From Candidatus Obscuribacterales bacterium (GTDB lineage Bacteria; Cyanobacteriota; Vampirovibrionia; Obscuribacterales; Obscuribacteraceae): a stretch of 64,000 nt of DNA. A model generated the notes under the pieces. It was not told the DNA's origin and ran no database searches. It worked only from the letters and a program-made list of their open reading frames with translations. Of the stretch, positions 35,691-44,963 are shown in pieces. Location: contig JAIELX010000095.1 of assembly GCA_019752635.1 (NCBI GenBank), positions 1 through 64,000 on the forward strand, written 5' to 3'. Both the position numbers and the translations under genes were made by a program. Within the stretch, counting starts at the first letter, position 1. Each line of letters begins with the position of its first letter.

Positions 35691-36290
35691 CTAATAGAAA
35701 TAAACTTTTTTCGATTCGCCTGATGTTTCAGATTCGAGTGCCAGCATGGCCTTGGCTTTGTTTGCTTTCTCCGGTCCGGCGGCCGAATCGCTAAAACCGA
35801 TTCTTAGCAGTTCCCGGGAGATTTCGTTGAAAGACGCGTCGGGCAGTATGGTTGAAATCAGAGGACTGCGATTATGTGAAAGGCTCAGAGCCAAACGCCA
35901 CAATATGTCCGCTGCGCCCTTATTCTCCTCACTGTCGGCTGTGCCTCTTTTGGGAGTAACTTTGATAACAACGGTCTCTGTTGGTGGCAGGTTCAAGTCG
36001 CCTGTTCGCTCCATTCCAATAGGCTTTCCATCATGGTAGTAGATCTTTTGGTAGGGCTTGACATTATCTTTGTCGGTCTCGTGAAAAAACTCCACTGTAA
36101 GCTTTGCCACCGTTTTCAAGGTAGATCCACGATAATCAAATTGCCTCTTAATCTCTTCGGTCTTAACGTCTACGATCCAATCTTTATGAACATCGTCAGA
36201 AGCCATTGCCGGCAGGGTTAATAATGAGGTGAGAGACAAACAACAAGTCATTGCCTTTATTGTCATTCCCTTTAATCGCTTTATAAACAT
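35691..36290 (-). CDS. secreted hypothetical protein, paralogue B
   Basis: Protein of 199 residues with a signal peptide (TIKAMTCCLSLTSLLTLPAMA). The beta-rich body contains VEFFHETDKDNVKPYQKIYY, DGKPIGMERTGDLNLP, VVIKVTP, LSLSHNRSPLISTILPDASF and a terminal KKVYFY. Each element has a counterpart in paralogue A at 33337. The start ATG 36290 has GGAG upstream; the frame continues upstream only as a shadow of the subtilase. It is second gene after the subtilase (53-base gap). Function unknown. Confidence 0.72.
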   Translation of the reverse strand: MFIKRLKGMTIKAMTCCLSLTSLLTLPAMASDDVHKDWIVDVKTEEIKRQFDYRGSTLKTVAKLTVEFFHETDKDNVKPYQKIYYHDGKPIGMERTGDLNLPPTETVVIKVTPKRGTADSEENKGAADILWRLALSLSHNRSPLISTILPDASFNEISRELLRIGFSDSAAGPEKANKAKAMLALESETSGESKKVYFY

Positions 36291-36343
36291 TGAGTTGCTC
36301 CATGAGTGCAGGGCGATTATTTTCAATCGCCCTGCGTTTGATG

Positions 36344-37801
36344 TTACTGGCCGCGTGCCATTTTGATTGCTCTTTCTGCGTCCGGCATTCCCCAGCCGAA
36401 CTTCGAATTGCGCCCCGAAGTGGTGTTGACGGCGCTGCGCTTCAGAATATTTTCGATTTCGTAATTGTGCAATTTCGGATTCACGGACAAACATAATGCC
36501 GCAATTCCGGCGACTATCGGACTGGAAAACGAAGTTCCGTCGACCGACGTATTCGTACCGTTGACGTCCGTCACTTGGATGTCCTCGCCCGGCGCAGTGA
36601 AATCTACGCATGGACCAAATGCCGATTGCCACGGTGACTTACCGCTACCAGCTTTGATATCAGCCAACTTCATTTCTTTTACGTGACCCATAGCGGAGAT
36701 AACGTTGACAAACGGTAGATCCTTTGTGGCGAGGGACCTCCCGTCGTTTCCGGCGGAGACAAAAACGAGCCCGTCTTTCTTGTAGTACCAGTGTTTGAAT
36801 AATTGGATTAGAACCGGGTGTTTGTCCTCATCGAACATGTTGGCATAACTAATGTTAATGATGCGAACGTTATTGACTGGAGCATTGGCAGCATCAAAAG
36901 CGCACATCATTGCTGAAACAACAGCCAGGTCATCCGTAAAAATCGTTGTGTTATATGCGCCATCTGCAATTTGTATTGGACATATCTGGAACAACGGATT
37001 TACTCCGATGGTTCCTATAGTATTCGCCGAACCGGCTGCAGCACTGCTGACCCATGTACCGTGACCATTTTGATCGTTAATCGTATAAGTCATGGTCCGA
37101 GCGAGATTGCCCTTTTGGATAATGTATTCTTCGTTCCCCTCAACGCTTCCCAAAACCAGCTTTGGCTTGAGTCCCTTAGCAATTTTTTTGTACTCTCCGG
37201 AAACATTAGTTCCTTGCGAATCTCTGCTTACGTCCTGAGTATTGCATCCACTATCCATCACAATCATTCCTTGCAAACGATTTGCGTGATTTGCATAGAG
37301 ATACTCCCATGCTTTGGGCAAACCAAGCCTGGCATGATGCCAGGCTCCGGGCGCGGTAAAGCCCGGGTCCTTAGGAACGAAAGCGGTTGACGGCTCGCGG
37401 TGATTTGCGTTTACGTCATTGAAGTGCTTTTTGTCAGCTCTGAGCTTTTGCTCGACTAGCCTTGCTTTACCATGCTCGACTTTGATCAAGACTACGGTTA
37501 TGTCATTGCTCCTGAGCTGACCAATCACGGTGCCCTTGTTTTCTTTGACGACATCGTTCATTTCATCGGCGTCGGCATCGGCCTTCGGCATGACCATGAT
37601 GATGTCTTCTCGATCGCGAGCACTAAGGCGGGATAAGTCAAAGTTCTTCGGGCTCTGCTGCTGCTGTGGGAGTTGGGATTTGGATTCAGGACCGCCAAGC
37701 GCCGCTGAGTTCAGAGTCGAAAGAGCAATACCAGCGGTCAAACAGAGGCTTGCAACTCTTTGCGCGCGGTTACCTGTTTTGTTGGTCAATATTGAATACA
37801 T
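36344..37801 (-). CDS. secreted subtilisin-family serine protease (S8)
   Basis: Exported protease of 485 residues. A signal peptide (RVASLCLTAGIALSTLNSAA) is followed by an I9-like propeptide (about 60-135, with TVIGQLRSNDITVVLIKVEH). The catalytic domain has Asp183 (IVMDSGCN), His247 (NGHGTWVSS) and Ser in VDGTSFSSPIVAG. All three catalytic residues are present. ATG 37801 is preferred: AAAGGA lies upstream and its distance from the 11-bp array matches that of the TadG-like gene. A frame from ATG 37834 is possible. It may process envelope or pilus proteins made by the neighbouring unit (inference). Confidence 0.9.
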   Translation of the reverse strand: MYSILTNKTGNRAQRVASLCLTAGIALSTLNSAALGGPESKSQLPQQQQSPKNFDLSRLSARDREDIIMVMPKADADADEMNDVVKENKGTVIGQLRSNDITVVLIKVEHGKARLVEQKLRADKKHFNDVNANHREPSTAFVPKDPGFTAPGAWHHARLGLPKAWEYLYANHANRLQGMIVMDSGCNTQDVSRDSQGTNVSGEYKKIAKGLKPKLVLGSVEGNEEYIIQKGNLARTMTYTINDQNGHGTWVSSAAAGSANTIGTIGVNPLFQICPIQIADGAYNTTIFTDDLAVVSAMMCAFDAANAPVNNVRIINISYANMFDEDKHPVLIQLFKHWYYKKDGLVFVSAGNDGRSLATKDLPFVNVISAMGHVKEMKLADIKAGSGKSPWQSAFGPCVDFTAPGEDIQVTDVNGTNTSVDGTSFSSPIVAGIAALCLSVNPKLHNYEIENILKRSAVNTTSGRNSKFGWGMPDAERAIKMARGQ

Positions 37802-37856
37802 TTGCTTACGATCCTTTGTCGGGGGTTTGTTCATGGCGTAAGCTTGCCAGTGTTCG

Positions 37857-37900
37857 GTGCCTGAATTGTCCTTCACTTGTCCCTGAAATGTCCCCGGATT
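37857..37900 (-). promoter_or_regulatory. array of four 11-bp direct repeats upstream of the subtilase gene
   Basis: Plus-strand units begin at 37857, 37868, 37879 and 37890: GTGCCTGAATT, GTCCTTCACTT, GTCCCTGAAAT, GTCCCCGGATT. As in the other array the first unit has GTGCC and the rest GTCC. On the minus strand about 33 bases downstream of each array can be aligned without gaps, about 21 of them identical (TGGCA..CTTAC..CA). The array ends 56 bases before ATG 37801. Confidence 0.65.
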
Positions 37901-37921
37901 TGGAGAATCAGAGCAGGCGGG

Positions 37922-39301
37922 TTACTTTTCACGCATTCGATAGTCAATCATTCGCGATGCCACATGCGATCCGATAATGGCGGCAGCTTTGCCTGCCCAG
38001 TGCAACCGCGTTAGAACAACTGAGGATGAACCAAAATCAACTACAGCAGTGCGAAACGAAACTGGTGTTTTTTCGAAGCAGTAGTCATCCACAATTTTGC
38101 TTGTCGCATGGGCGCCAAACAAAACTCGCAAACCAGTCATTGGTTGCTTAAGCGCATGTCTTTCTGCTAGTTCTGCTGCTGTGAGTTCCCCCCTAGCGCG
38201 CTCAAGTGCACTGTTGTGCCGAACCCACATGTCGGCGCCAGTCCTTGATTTGAACACGCAAGAATTGTTTGGTGCAAAATCAGAAGGATGGGGACCGCTT
38301 GTTCCCTTCAAGGCATCGTCCAATTTGTTCAGCTTGCTAAGCTCAACCTCTGCACGCCCAAGTTCACTCACAAGGGCAAATTCGCGCTGTGTTAGCGCGC
38401 CATTTCGCGACGCCAGTTTGAGTTCGGCACTAGACAAACACCAGGTTCGCATGGACGAACCGTCTCCGTTTCTTCCGCAGGGTCCAAAAACGCGGCCTTC
38501 TTTGTCGCGCCAGAGGTCACTGCTTGGACGAAGCCCCTGTTGCCCGAAGATCTCGCCGCGATCCTTTAGAATCCAGCGGTTCGGTGGCAACGCCCATCCC
38601 GATGCCCTAACTCCCCAGCCGAGCCGGATCAGCCCCTGCTCCGCGGGAATGGTAACCCGCTGCAATAAACTCAGGCGCATTTCGGCAATGCTCGTCTCCA
38701 ACTGCGCTATGGCCGGTTGGCTCAATCCATGCCGTGCCAATTCAGGCACTTTACCATACAGTGAGATCAGAGATAGAGCGGAGCCTGCCGCCATAGCGGC
38801 CACGTCCCCGTAGTGCGTGTTGCACACATACTCGCGCTGCTTCATGTCTTCCGACATCGGAGGAATAGTGCTCGTCCAGGCCCCCTCCGTAGCAGGCGGT
38901 TGCTGAGTCTGTGCCATGGTAAACACATTTTCGAGCCCAGACTTTTGCGCCACAAGGATCTCGCGCGGCGACATTAACGCTTTGCCGATCTCGCGAACAG
39001 ATGTCCGCCCCTGCTGCGCCAGCGCCGGACGGAAAAGCACATTGGGGTTGATGTTGCCCATAATGTTAATGACACCGGACTCCGGCAAAATTGAATGAAG
39101 CCCGCGGAAAGGTTCATCAGCCCTTTTGTTCTGATCTGCGACCTGCTCAATGAGACTCGTCGGCTTACCCCACACAGGTTCGGCTAGACGTGCAGCAGTC
39201 TGCCGAGTTAGCTCATCTACGGCGTAAGGAGTCCCAGAAACAAATTCACTTGCTGGCGGAATTTGCCACTGCCGACTACCTGGATTTTTTCCCTCGTCCA
39301 T
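37922..39301 (-). CDS. hypothetical protein, 459 residues
   Basis: No family recognised. The N-terminal half is Pro/Gln/Ala-rich and looks unstructured. The middle has two hydrophobic helices (VAAMAAGSALSLISLYG), charged helices (LVSELGRAEVELSKLNKLDD), a Cys-containing loop (FGPCGRNGDGSSMRTWCLSS) and a C-terminal hydrophobic patch (HWAGKAAAIIGSHVASRMI). ATG 39301 is chosen because AAAGGA lies eight bases upstream; an upstream frame lacks support. It sits between the kinase and the subtilase promoter on the same strand. Confidence 0.6.
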   Translation of the reverse strand: MDEGKNPGSRQWQIPPASEFVSGTPYAVDELTRQTAARLAEPVWGKPTSLIEQVADQNKRADEPFRGLHSILPESGVINIMGNINPNVLFRPALAQQGRTSVREIGKALMSPREILVAQKSGLENVFTMAQTQQPPATEGAWTSTIPPMSEDMKQREYVCNTHYGDVAAMAAGSALSLISLYGKVPELARHGLSQPAIAQLETSIAEMRLSLLQRVTIPAEQGLIRLGWGVRASGWALPPNRWILKDRGEIFGQQGLRPSSDLWRDKEGRVFGPCGRNGDGSSMRTWCLSSAELKLASRNGALTQREFALVSELGRAEVELSKLNKLDDALKGTSGPHPSDFAPNNSCVFKSRTGADMWVRHNSALERARGELTAAELAERHALKQPMTGLRVLFGAHATSKIVDDYCFEKTPVSFRTAVVDFGSSSVVLTRLHWAGKAAAIIGSHVASRMIDYRMREK

Positions 39302-39585
39302 GAATGTCATCCTTTTGCTTCGCTGGTCACGACCAATTTCGCGCGATACTATACGCCAATTCCGGCAATTTTCTGGCATCCGTTCTTGAATTCGATAGGA
39401 GTCAGCCCGCAAGACAATATGCTTTCGGCGATATTCGCCCTCTTACTTTCAGACGCCGTTCACTTACGCCGAGGCTAGGCGCTCAGTGCAATAGAACCGC
39501 CCCGCAAACGAAGTACTCTTTGGATGCCGCCATCGGACCGACAACGAGCGACGGGCCGCTCCCTGGCTGTTCCGTTTCAATGAAA

Positions 39586-42369
39586 TTAACGCCCAACGCC
39601 AGCATATCGGACTGAATTGGATTTCTCAAACAAGGTCATCCAATCCGCTTTCCCCTCGAACTTCGAGGCCTTAGCGAATTCAAGTATTATGTCTGCAGCC
39701 TCCCAGCGTTCGCTTGGCGTCAAACTCGTCCCGGAAAGGTTGGCAACAAGTTGATAAGCACGACCTATTTCTTCAAATGCGCGATTTGATTCACCTCGGT
39801 TCAGATAGAACCGCGCAAGTCTGGCTATTGCCTTCGCGGTCCGTACTGAATTCAACGACTTGCTCTTTTGCAACGTTGCGATCTGTGCTTTGAGGAACCT
39901 CTCCAGCGTAATCCACTTCGACTGCTGCGCATCAGGCCACAGGATCAAGGCAATATCGTAGAACCGCTGATCAATTCTGTCTGCGTATTGATGCGCAAGA
40001 ATAATATCGAAACTTCTGTCGAAGAGCCGCAGCACTTCCCGATCTGCAACGTTTGCTGCTACCGAGCAATAGAGCTGAAGCGCTTCAACATAATTCTCGG
40101 TCTCTCTTCCGTTCATTTCATGTTCTGCTATTACTTGAGAGGAAAGCGCGGGTAGATTCGTGCGGTCAGAAACGCAAACGCGAAGAATAGCATCCTCGAC
40201 CAGAGGATCATCAGGGCTGAGCAGGTGCTGCCGAATTTCCATTGCTCGTTGAAAATGCCGGTTCGCTTTATGGGCGACACCGCTGTCCGCCGGCTGTCGG
40301 AAGTAGAGCTCCCCAAGACACATGTTTAGATCGGCAAGCTGAAGACCAGTATCCTTCTTCCGCTCCAACGAATCGCTCAGGGTCAGAAGTAAATGCTCCG
40401 CTTTCGAGAACTGATTTGATAGTTGAGAGATTTCCAATTGCTTGCGAATGACCTTATCAACTTTGTTCTTGTCACCTTTTTCGCTATAGGCCGAGAAGCA
40501 ATTGGATAAGAGAGCTGAAGCAGTGTCAGTCCTGCCTGTTAGGAACGCTAATTCAGCCTCAACGAAAGCCTTGTCCAGTCGGAGGTCCACAACCGAAGCT
40601 GCTGCGGTTTTCGGTTGTTGCTGCAGGATGCCGGCAGCCTCTCGAAGAGAGTCCTCAGCGACCTTGGCGTTACCTAGCTGCACCGCGATCTCAGCTGTGC
40701 GGATTAGACTGTCGGCCACCTGCAGCGAGTTGCGTCCGAAGATGTTTGTATTAGTAGACAAGGCAGCGAGGCTGTACTGGCGTGCGTCAACAAACTCACC
40801 ACTTGCGCTGCAAATTTCAGCTAATGTCTGATAGGTGTTAGCAATACATGCAGCATTGTTTTCCGGCATTGCTTGCAATTTCAGGAGCAACAGCTTCAGT
40901 AACGCTTCAGCTTGTACATGGTGTCGCTGCTCAGCTAGATGAAGAGCAACTTCATTAATGTCATTTGCTAATCTAACCAGCTTCGCATGTTTTTCAGGAG
41001 GAATCTTATCCGGCAGCAGTTCAAGTGTTTCCTGACGTTCGCGAATAAAGGCATGGTTCAGTTTGACAGAAGATTCAAGGCTTCGCGCAACCTGGTCAAT
41101 CTCGTTCGTTAAGCTCTTCACCTCAGAAATTCGCTTTTGCAGTTTCGCAACGATTCTAAGTTTCTGAAGTATGCGCAAGTACTTTCCTGAACCACCGGGG
41201 GCAGACAACTTGGCAATTTCAAATTGTGCTTTTGCCGCATCCAGTTGCCCCTTGTTGAGCAGGGCAATCCCACTAAAATCGGCATTATCATAGGAAGTCG
41301 ACTTGCTAGCAACATCTGCGCCAGTGGATACCGTAAGCGGTGACTCTACCCCTGGTCGACCGGCACTGAGCACAAACCACCAAACCATCGATATCAACGC
41401 GCAGAGACCAAACACAAGCAGTAACGTTCGCCACTGGAATCTGCGCGGAGCTACGACTGGTTGAAGCGATCCACCTAGCCTTATTCGTTCCAGATCCGCA
41501 ATGACTTCAGAAAAGGACCGATACCTGTCGGCAGGATCCTTCGCCATGCAGCGGCGAATCAGTTGATTCAGCGAATTCGAAGCGATGGATTTGTCGAGAT
41601 TCGGCACAGCTTTATGCAAATGCTGAGTCATCACCGCAAGGTGATTCTCACCCTCGAAAGGTGTTCGCCCGGACAGCATCTCGAAGAGAGTACAACCAAA
41701 GGCATATATGTCCGTGCGTTGATCGGTGACTTCGCCGAGCGCCTGCTCCGGACTCATATAGAACGGAGTGCCGATCGTTTCACCGGTGTGCGTAAGTCGA
41801 TTTGACTCTTGATGCTGATGTTGCACCAATTGCGCAACTCCAAAATCTACTATTTTTACCTTTCCTGCTCCTCCCGCACTCTCTGCGCCCGACACCATAA
41901 TGTTGGAGGGTTTAACATCGCGGTGTACGACATTGTGCTTGTGCGCGTGCTCAAGCCCCCGAGCGATTTGAAGCGACAACTCCAGTACCTCGGACTCCTT
42001 CATTGGACCCGCAGTCTTTAACATATTGGCCAGCGACTCGCCGTCAACAAAGTCCATGACGATAAACTCGCGCCCACCGGAGCTCACTCCAAAGTCGCGA
42101 ACACACGCGACGTTCTCATGAGATAGTGAGAATGAGGCCTGAGCCTCTCGACGAAAGCGCTGCAGATCCCCGAAAGAGGCAGTCCCAAGCAGGACCTTTA
42201 CGGCGACCTTTTGTTGAAGTAGCTGATGGTAGGCTTCGTAGACTACCCCTAGACCGCCCTGTCCGATACAACGCACAATCAGGATCTTCTCATCCAGAAG
42301 TAACTCATCCTCGAAATGAACGTTGGTAAGAGAAACCTCGCTCAGTTTGCCACGTTTTTCAGTGTCCAT
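39586..42369 (-). CDS. transmembrane Ser/Thr protein kinase with extracytoplasmic TPR region
   Basis: PknB/Hanks-type kinase of 927 residues. The kinase domain is complete: glycine loop IGQGGLGVVYEA, VAVKVLL lysine, VVHRDVKPSNIMV catalytic loop, IVDFGVAQL, GTPFYMSPEQ and DIYAFGCTLFEML. A TM helix at about residues 308-332 (TLLLVFGLCALISMVWWFVL) leads to a long external region with a coiled coil and many TPR-like repeats (for example QYSLAALSTNTNIFGRN; NRAFEEIGRAYQLVANL). The kinase is predicted active. The upstream gene is also a TPR membrane protein, and the cluster faces the surface-protein genes. Confidence 0.93.
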   Translation of the reverse strand: MDTEKRGKLSEVSLTNVHFEDELLLDEKILIVRCIGQGGLGVVYEAYHQLLQQKVAVKVLLGTASFGDLQRFRREAQASFSLSHENVACVRDFGVSSGGREFIVMDFVDGESLANMLKTAGPMKESEVLELSLQIARGLEHAHKHNVVHRDVKPSNIMVSGAESAGGAGKVKIVDFGVAQLVQHQHQESNRLTHTGETIGTPFYMSPEQALGEVTDQRTDIYAFGCTLFEMLSGRTPFEGENHLAVMTQHLHKAVPNLDKSIASNSLNQLIRRCMAKDPADRYRSFSEVIADLERIRLGGSLQPVVAPRRFQWRTLLLVFGLCALISMVWWFVLSAGRPGVESPLTVSTGADVASKSTSYDNADFSGIALLNKGQLDAAKAQFEIAKLSAPGGSGKYLRILQKLRIVAKLQKRISEVKSLTNEIDQVARSLESSVKLNHAFIRERQETLELLPDKIPPEKHAKLVRLANDINEVALHLAEQRHHVQAEALLKLLLLKLQAMPENNAACIANTYQTLAEICSASGEFVDARQYSLAALSTNTNIFGRNSLQVADSLIRTAEIAVQLGNAKVAEDSLREAAGILQQQPKTAAASVVDLRLDKAFVEAELAFLTGRTDTASALLSNCFSAYSEKGDKNKVDKVIRKQLEISQLSNQFSKAEHLLLTLSDSLERKKDTGLQLADLNMCLGELYFRQPADSGVAHKANRHFQRAMEIRQHLLSPDDPLVEDAILRVCVSDRTNLPALSSQVIAEHEMNGRETENYVEALQLYCSVAANVADREVLRLFDRSFDIILAHQYADRIDQRFYDIALILWPDAQQSKWITLERFLKAQIATLQKSKSLNSVRTAKAIARLARFYLNRGESNRAFEEIGRAYQLVANLSGTSLTPSERWEAADIILEFAKASKFEGKADWMTLFEKSNSVRYAGVGR

Positions 42370-42468
42370 ATCGACTTCTTATAGGGCTAGGTCATTGAAG
42401 GTTATTCCCGAATCAAGCCCCCGCTAAGCCATTTCAATCCGCACTACCGCGCGAAGGTCATTCGGTGA

Positions 42469-43512
42469 TCAACTGGTTGTTAACAGACGAGTCTGACGCA
42501 ACTGCTCCGCCGCACTCTCGTTGTCTTCAACCATAATTTGCTCGTCCATCTCTGCGCCCAGAGCGTGCGCAGCAGACTCGTCAGTGCGTCCAGCGCGAAG
42601 AAGTACGTATGCCAACACTCGGCGAGCATACACCGAGTAAGCATTTGAAGCTCCATATCGGCTTCGAAACAACTCGAACGCTGATTGAGCGTGAAGCAAC
42701 GCTTCTTCAAATCTTCCTTGCTGAACTCGTAGCTCAGCGAACGCAATTGTGAGATCGCGCCTAAAACCTTCACCGTTGCCATTTGCGCGAGTATGCACAA
42801 GCTCAATGTTCTCGAGTATGCGTTCGCCCTCTTCGAGCATGTTCAGCCGCACGCGCGCGCGCGCCAAGATCAAATGACTCGCCGTTCGATAGTACTGCCG
42901 GATCGGATCATCAACGTCAGCGGATACGCCTTTCACCACTTGCTCGCTCAATTCAGCAGCCGCCGACCATTCGCCCTTCAAGAAAAGCACGCTGCCTAGA
43001 CTACTTGTCGTGGCTACGGTCTTGTGTTTCTCCAACTCTGCCCGTAAGTGGGATTCAACCTTTTCCAGCCGACCTCCGGCGATGTACGTATTCGTCAAGG
43101 GAAACCGGTTACTGCGCATTTGCGCGCAAGAAATCTGAGCCTGGACAAACCGTCCTTTTGCTGTGTGCTCATTGGCCTCGATGATGGCGCACTCATCATT
43201 AAATCCACAACTCTTCATTAGCGTCGCCAGACCTAAGGTCCTTAACTTCGCGTAAATCGGATCGTTAGGACCGTTCGAAATGCCCCTAATTAACGCAATT
43301 ACCAACAGAAGGTAAAAACAGCCAAAGACCGCCAGAATTTCCGCATTGCGCAGTATCATCGCAGTCATAAAGAACGCTAAGACAAAAAGTCCACCGCCAC
43401 TGGAACTAAGTCGGCTCAGCCAGGAACGATCGCGAAGACTCTTCAGCTCCGAATCGTCAAGCCACATCGTCGTATTTTGCTGGTTTGGGAAAGACGGAAG
43501 CTGATTACTCAC
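42469..43512 (-). CDS. membrane protein with TPR-like repeats
   Basis: Protein of about 347 residues. Two adjacent TM helices lie at about residues 40-80 (LFVLAFFMTAMIL; LAVFGCFYLLLVIALIRGI), followed by a helical repeat domain (GEWSAAAELSEQVVKG, GRFEEALLHAQSAFELFR, AGRTDESAAHALGAEM) with TPR spacing. The repeats look like those of the kinase downstream, 99 bases away on the same strand, so the two may form a complex. The start is uncertain: GTG 43512 (weak GAGAA site) or ATG 43467. Confidence 0.7.
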   Translation of the reverse strand: MSNQLPSFPNQQNTTMWLDDSELKSLRDRSWLSRLSSSGGGLFVLAFFMTAMILRNAEILAVFGCFYLLLVIALIRGISNGPNDPIYAKLRTLGLATLMKSCGFNDECAIIEANEHTAKGRFVQAQISCAQMRSNRFPLTNTYIAGGRLEKVESHLRAELEKHKTVATTSSLGSVLFLKGEWSAAAELSEQVVKGVSADVDDPIRQYYRTASHLILARARVRLNMLEEGERILENIELVHTRANGNGEGFRRDLTIAFAELRVQQGRFEEALLHAQSAFELFRSRYGASNAYSVYARRVLAYVLLRAGRTDESAAHALGAEMDEQIMVEDNESAAEQLRQTRLLTTS

Positions 43513-43847
43513 TTCTCGATACTCGCGCAACTATTGCCATCATACCAAAACGGAGACTCAATGGTGAGCAGACTTCAACGTCGGGTTTTCCGCCCGAGCT
43601 GCACATAGAGAGGCTCGCCCCCTCCATCGATTTGGTCCGAATGGATCAACCGATGCGGTATAGCGAGTAAGAAGCTATGGATACGGAGCGACTGTTATTC
43701 TCTGTTCACCAAAACAGCGCAAGCTGTTGATCAAAAAGCCAAATAGTCCGCTCGTTTAGACGGGGACAAATGAGCAACATACTTGTGCCAAACTCTTCGA
43801 CAGAAGCAGCCCTAAAAGTGAGGGCGTGCAGGCGGACGGAGACCGAC
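43513..43847. other. divergent intergenic region
   Basis: About 330 bases between the TPR membrane gene and the next plus-strand gene. An ATG at 43770 with GGGGA upstream is in frame with the downstream gene and could extend it by 26 residues. No repeat, hairpin or recognisable promoter stands out. Confidence 0.3.
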
Positions 43848-44540
43848 ATGACAGACACAGTTCACACGCAAAATCCTGAGGAAAAGATCTATTCGGAAGC
43901 GATTAAAGACGTGCCCGCCGCAACAGTAATGTTGATGGAAGAATATTTGCGCTGCAGTGATAAGGAATTCTCGCAACTCGCGAGCAAGTTGGTGAAAACG
44001 AGCAAGGACTCGCCATTGCCGGACGTTTACCTGTCCGCGGAAAGAGAACGAATCAAAGCCGTTTACATCGACAACGGAACCGTTAGCGACTCGCTTCTGT
44101 TTAAGGAACGTAATGGCTATTTACCCAAGTCTAAACCGCTAGAAAACCATAAGTTGGAGCAAATGGCAGTACGCTTCAATCACTTGTTGCATGAGAATCA
44201 GACCTTCAGAAACTACTATCAGGATACAAGCGACGCTGGAAACTCCGGTGTTGAAGCGGCTCATGCCCTCAACAACGTAACGGCGCTACTCTCGCAAGAA
44301 GACCGATTCAGCGTGCTCAAAAGAGCCGAACAGATCAACAATGAACTCAAGAAAGAGCATGCTATTCCGATATTGAGATTGGCTTTCAACGATATCGATA
44401 ACGACGGCGTCGCACGAGAACTCACAAAGATGAAGATCACAAAATCCACCGGTTCACCACCTGTGGCAAGAGGATATCGAGCAGCCTACGAATTCGTTGA
44501 CATTTATGATTGGGGTAGCGTCGATAGAAGGGCAAAGTAA
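43848..44540 (+). CDS. hypothetical soluble protein
   Basis: Protein of about 230 residues, charged and mainly helical, without signal peptide or TM helix. It has DNGTVSDSLLFKERNGYLPK near the middle. An EF-hand-like FNDIDNDGVARELTK occurs near the C-terminus; the D-x-D-x-D-G spacing suggests possible calcium binding, but the loop is incomplete. The start ATG 43848 has CGGAG upstream; ATG 43770 is an alternative. Function unknown. Confidence 0.55.
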   Translation: MTDTVHTQNPEEKIYSEAIKDVPAATVMLMEEYLRCSDKEFSQLASKLVKTSKDSPLPDVYLSAERERIKAVYIDNGTVSDSLLFKERNGYLPKSKPLENHKLEQMAVRFNHLLHENQTFRNYYQDTSDAGNSGVEAAHALNNVTALLSQEDRFSVLKRAEQINNELKKEHAIPILRLAFNDIDNDGVARELTKMKITKSTGSPPVARGYRAAYEFVDIYDWGSVDRRAK

Positions 44541-44963
44541 ATCTCGGCTCCACGATATGTCTCGACCGAGTCTCTCATACATTAGAAAGAAGCCCTGAGC
44601 CGCGCAAAGACAACTTAAGACCAAGAGGCGCGGAAAACTAATCACTTTCGCGCCGGCGCGATTTACTTTGTAAAGGTTTGATTCTTCATAGGGATCAGGA
44701 TTTACAGGAGTTTCAGTACATAGTTAAGGTATCTTCCCTAGCTATGTGCAATGATATAAGTGAATCTAGTCAGGCTCTTGCTCAACTTCGAGTATACGCC
44801 GAAGGTTGTGTTTGCAAAGCCACGTTCCTGCAAAATATGTAGAGTCCGGTTGTACAACGGACCCCGTATTGTGCGTTTGCGATCAGTTTTGCCCCAATGA
44901 CATTTTCCGCTGTTCAGGTTTGTTCCTGGCAGTGCGTTTTCCATTTATCTAAGGTCTATTTTT
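44541..44963. other. long leader region upstream of the RRM gene
   Basis: About 420 bases without a gene. A hairpin GTCCG-(G)TTGTACAA-CGGAC lies near 44847-44865, about 100 bases before the RRM start. Cold-induced RRM proteins of cyanobacteria have long 5' leaders, so this may be an untranslated regulatory region. Minus-strand frames here look like chance. Confidence 0.4.

Noticed and set aside
35531..37900. 11-bp arrays as a CRISPR or integron-like array
   Set aside because: The units are contiguous, short and lie at promoters, with no spacers and no cas or integrase genes.
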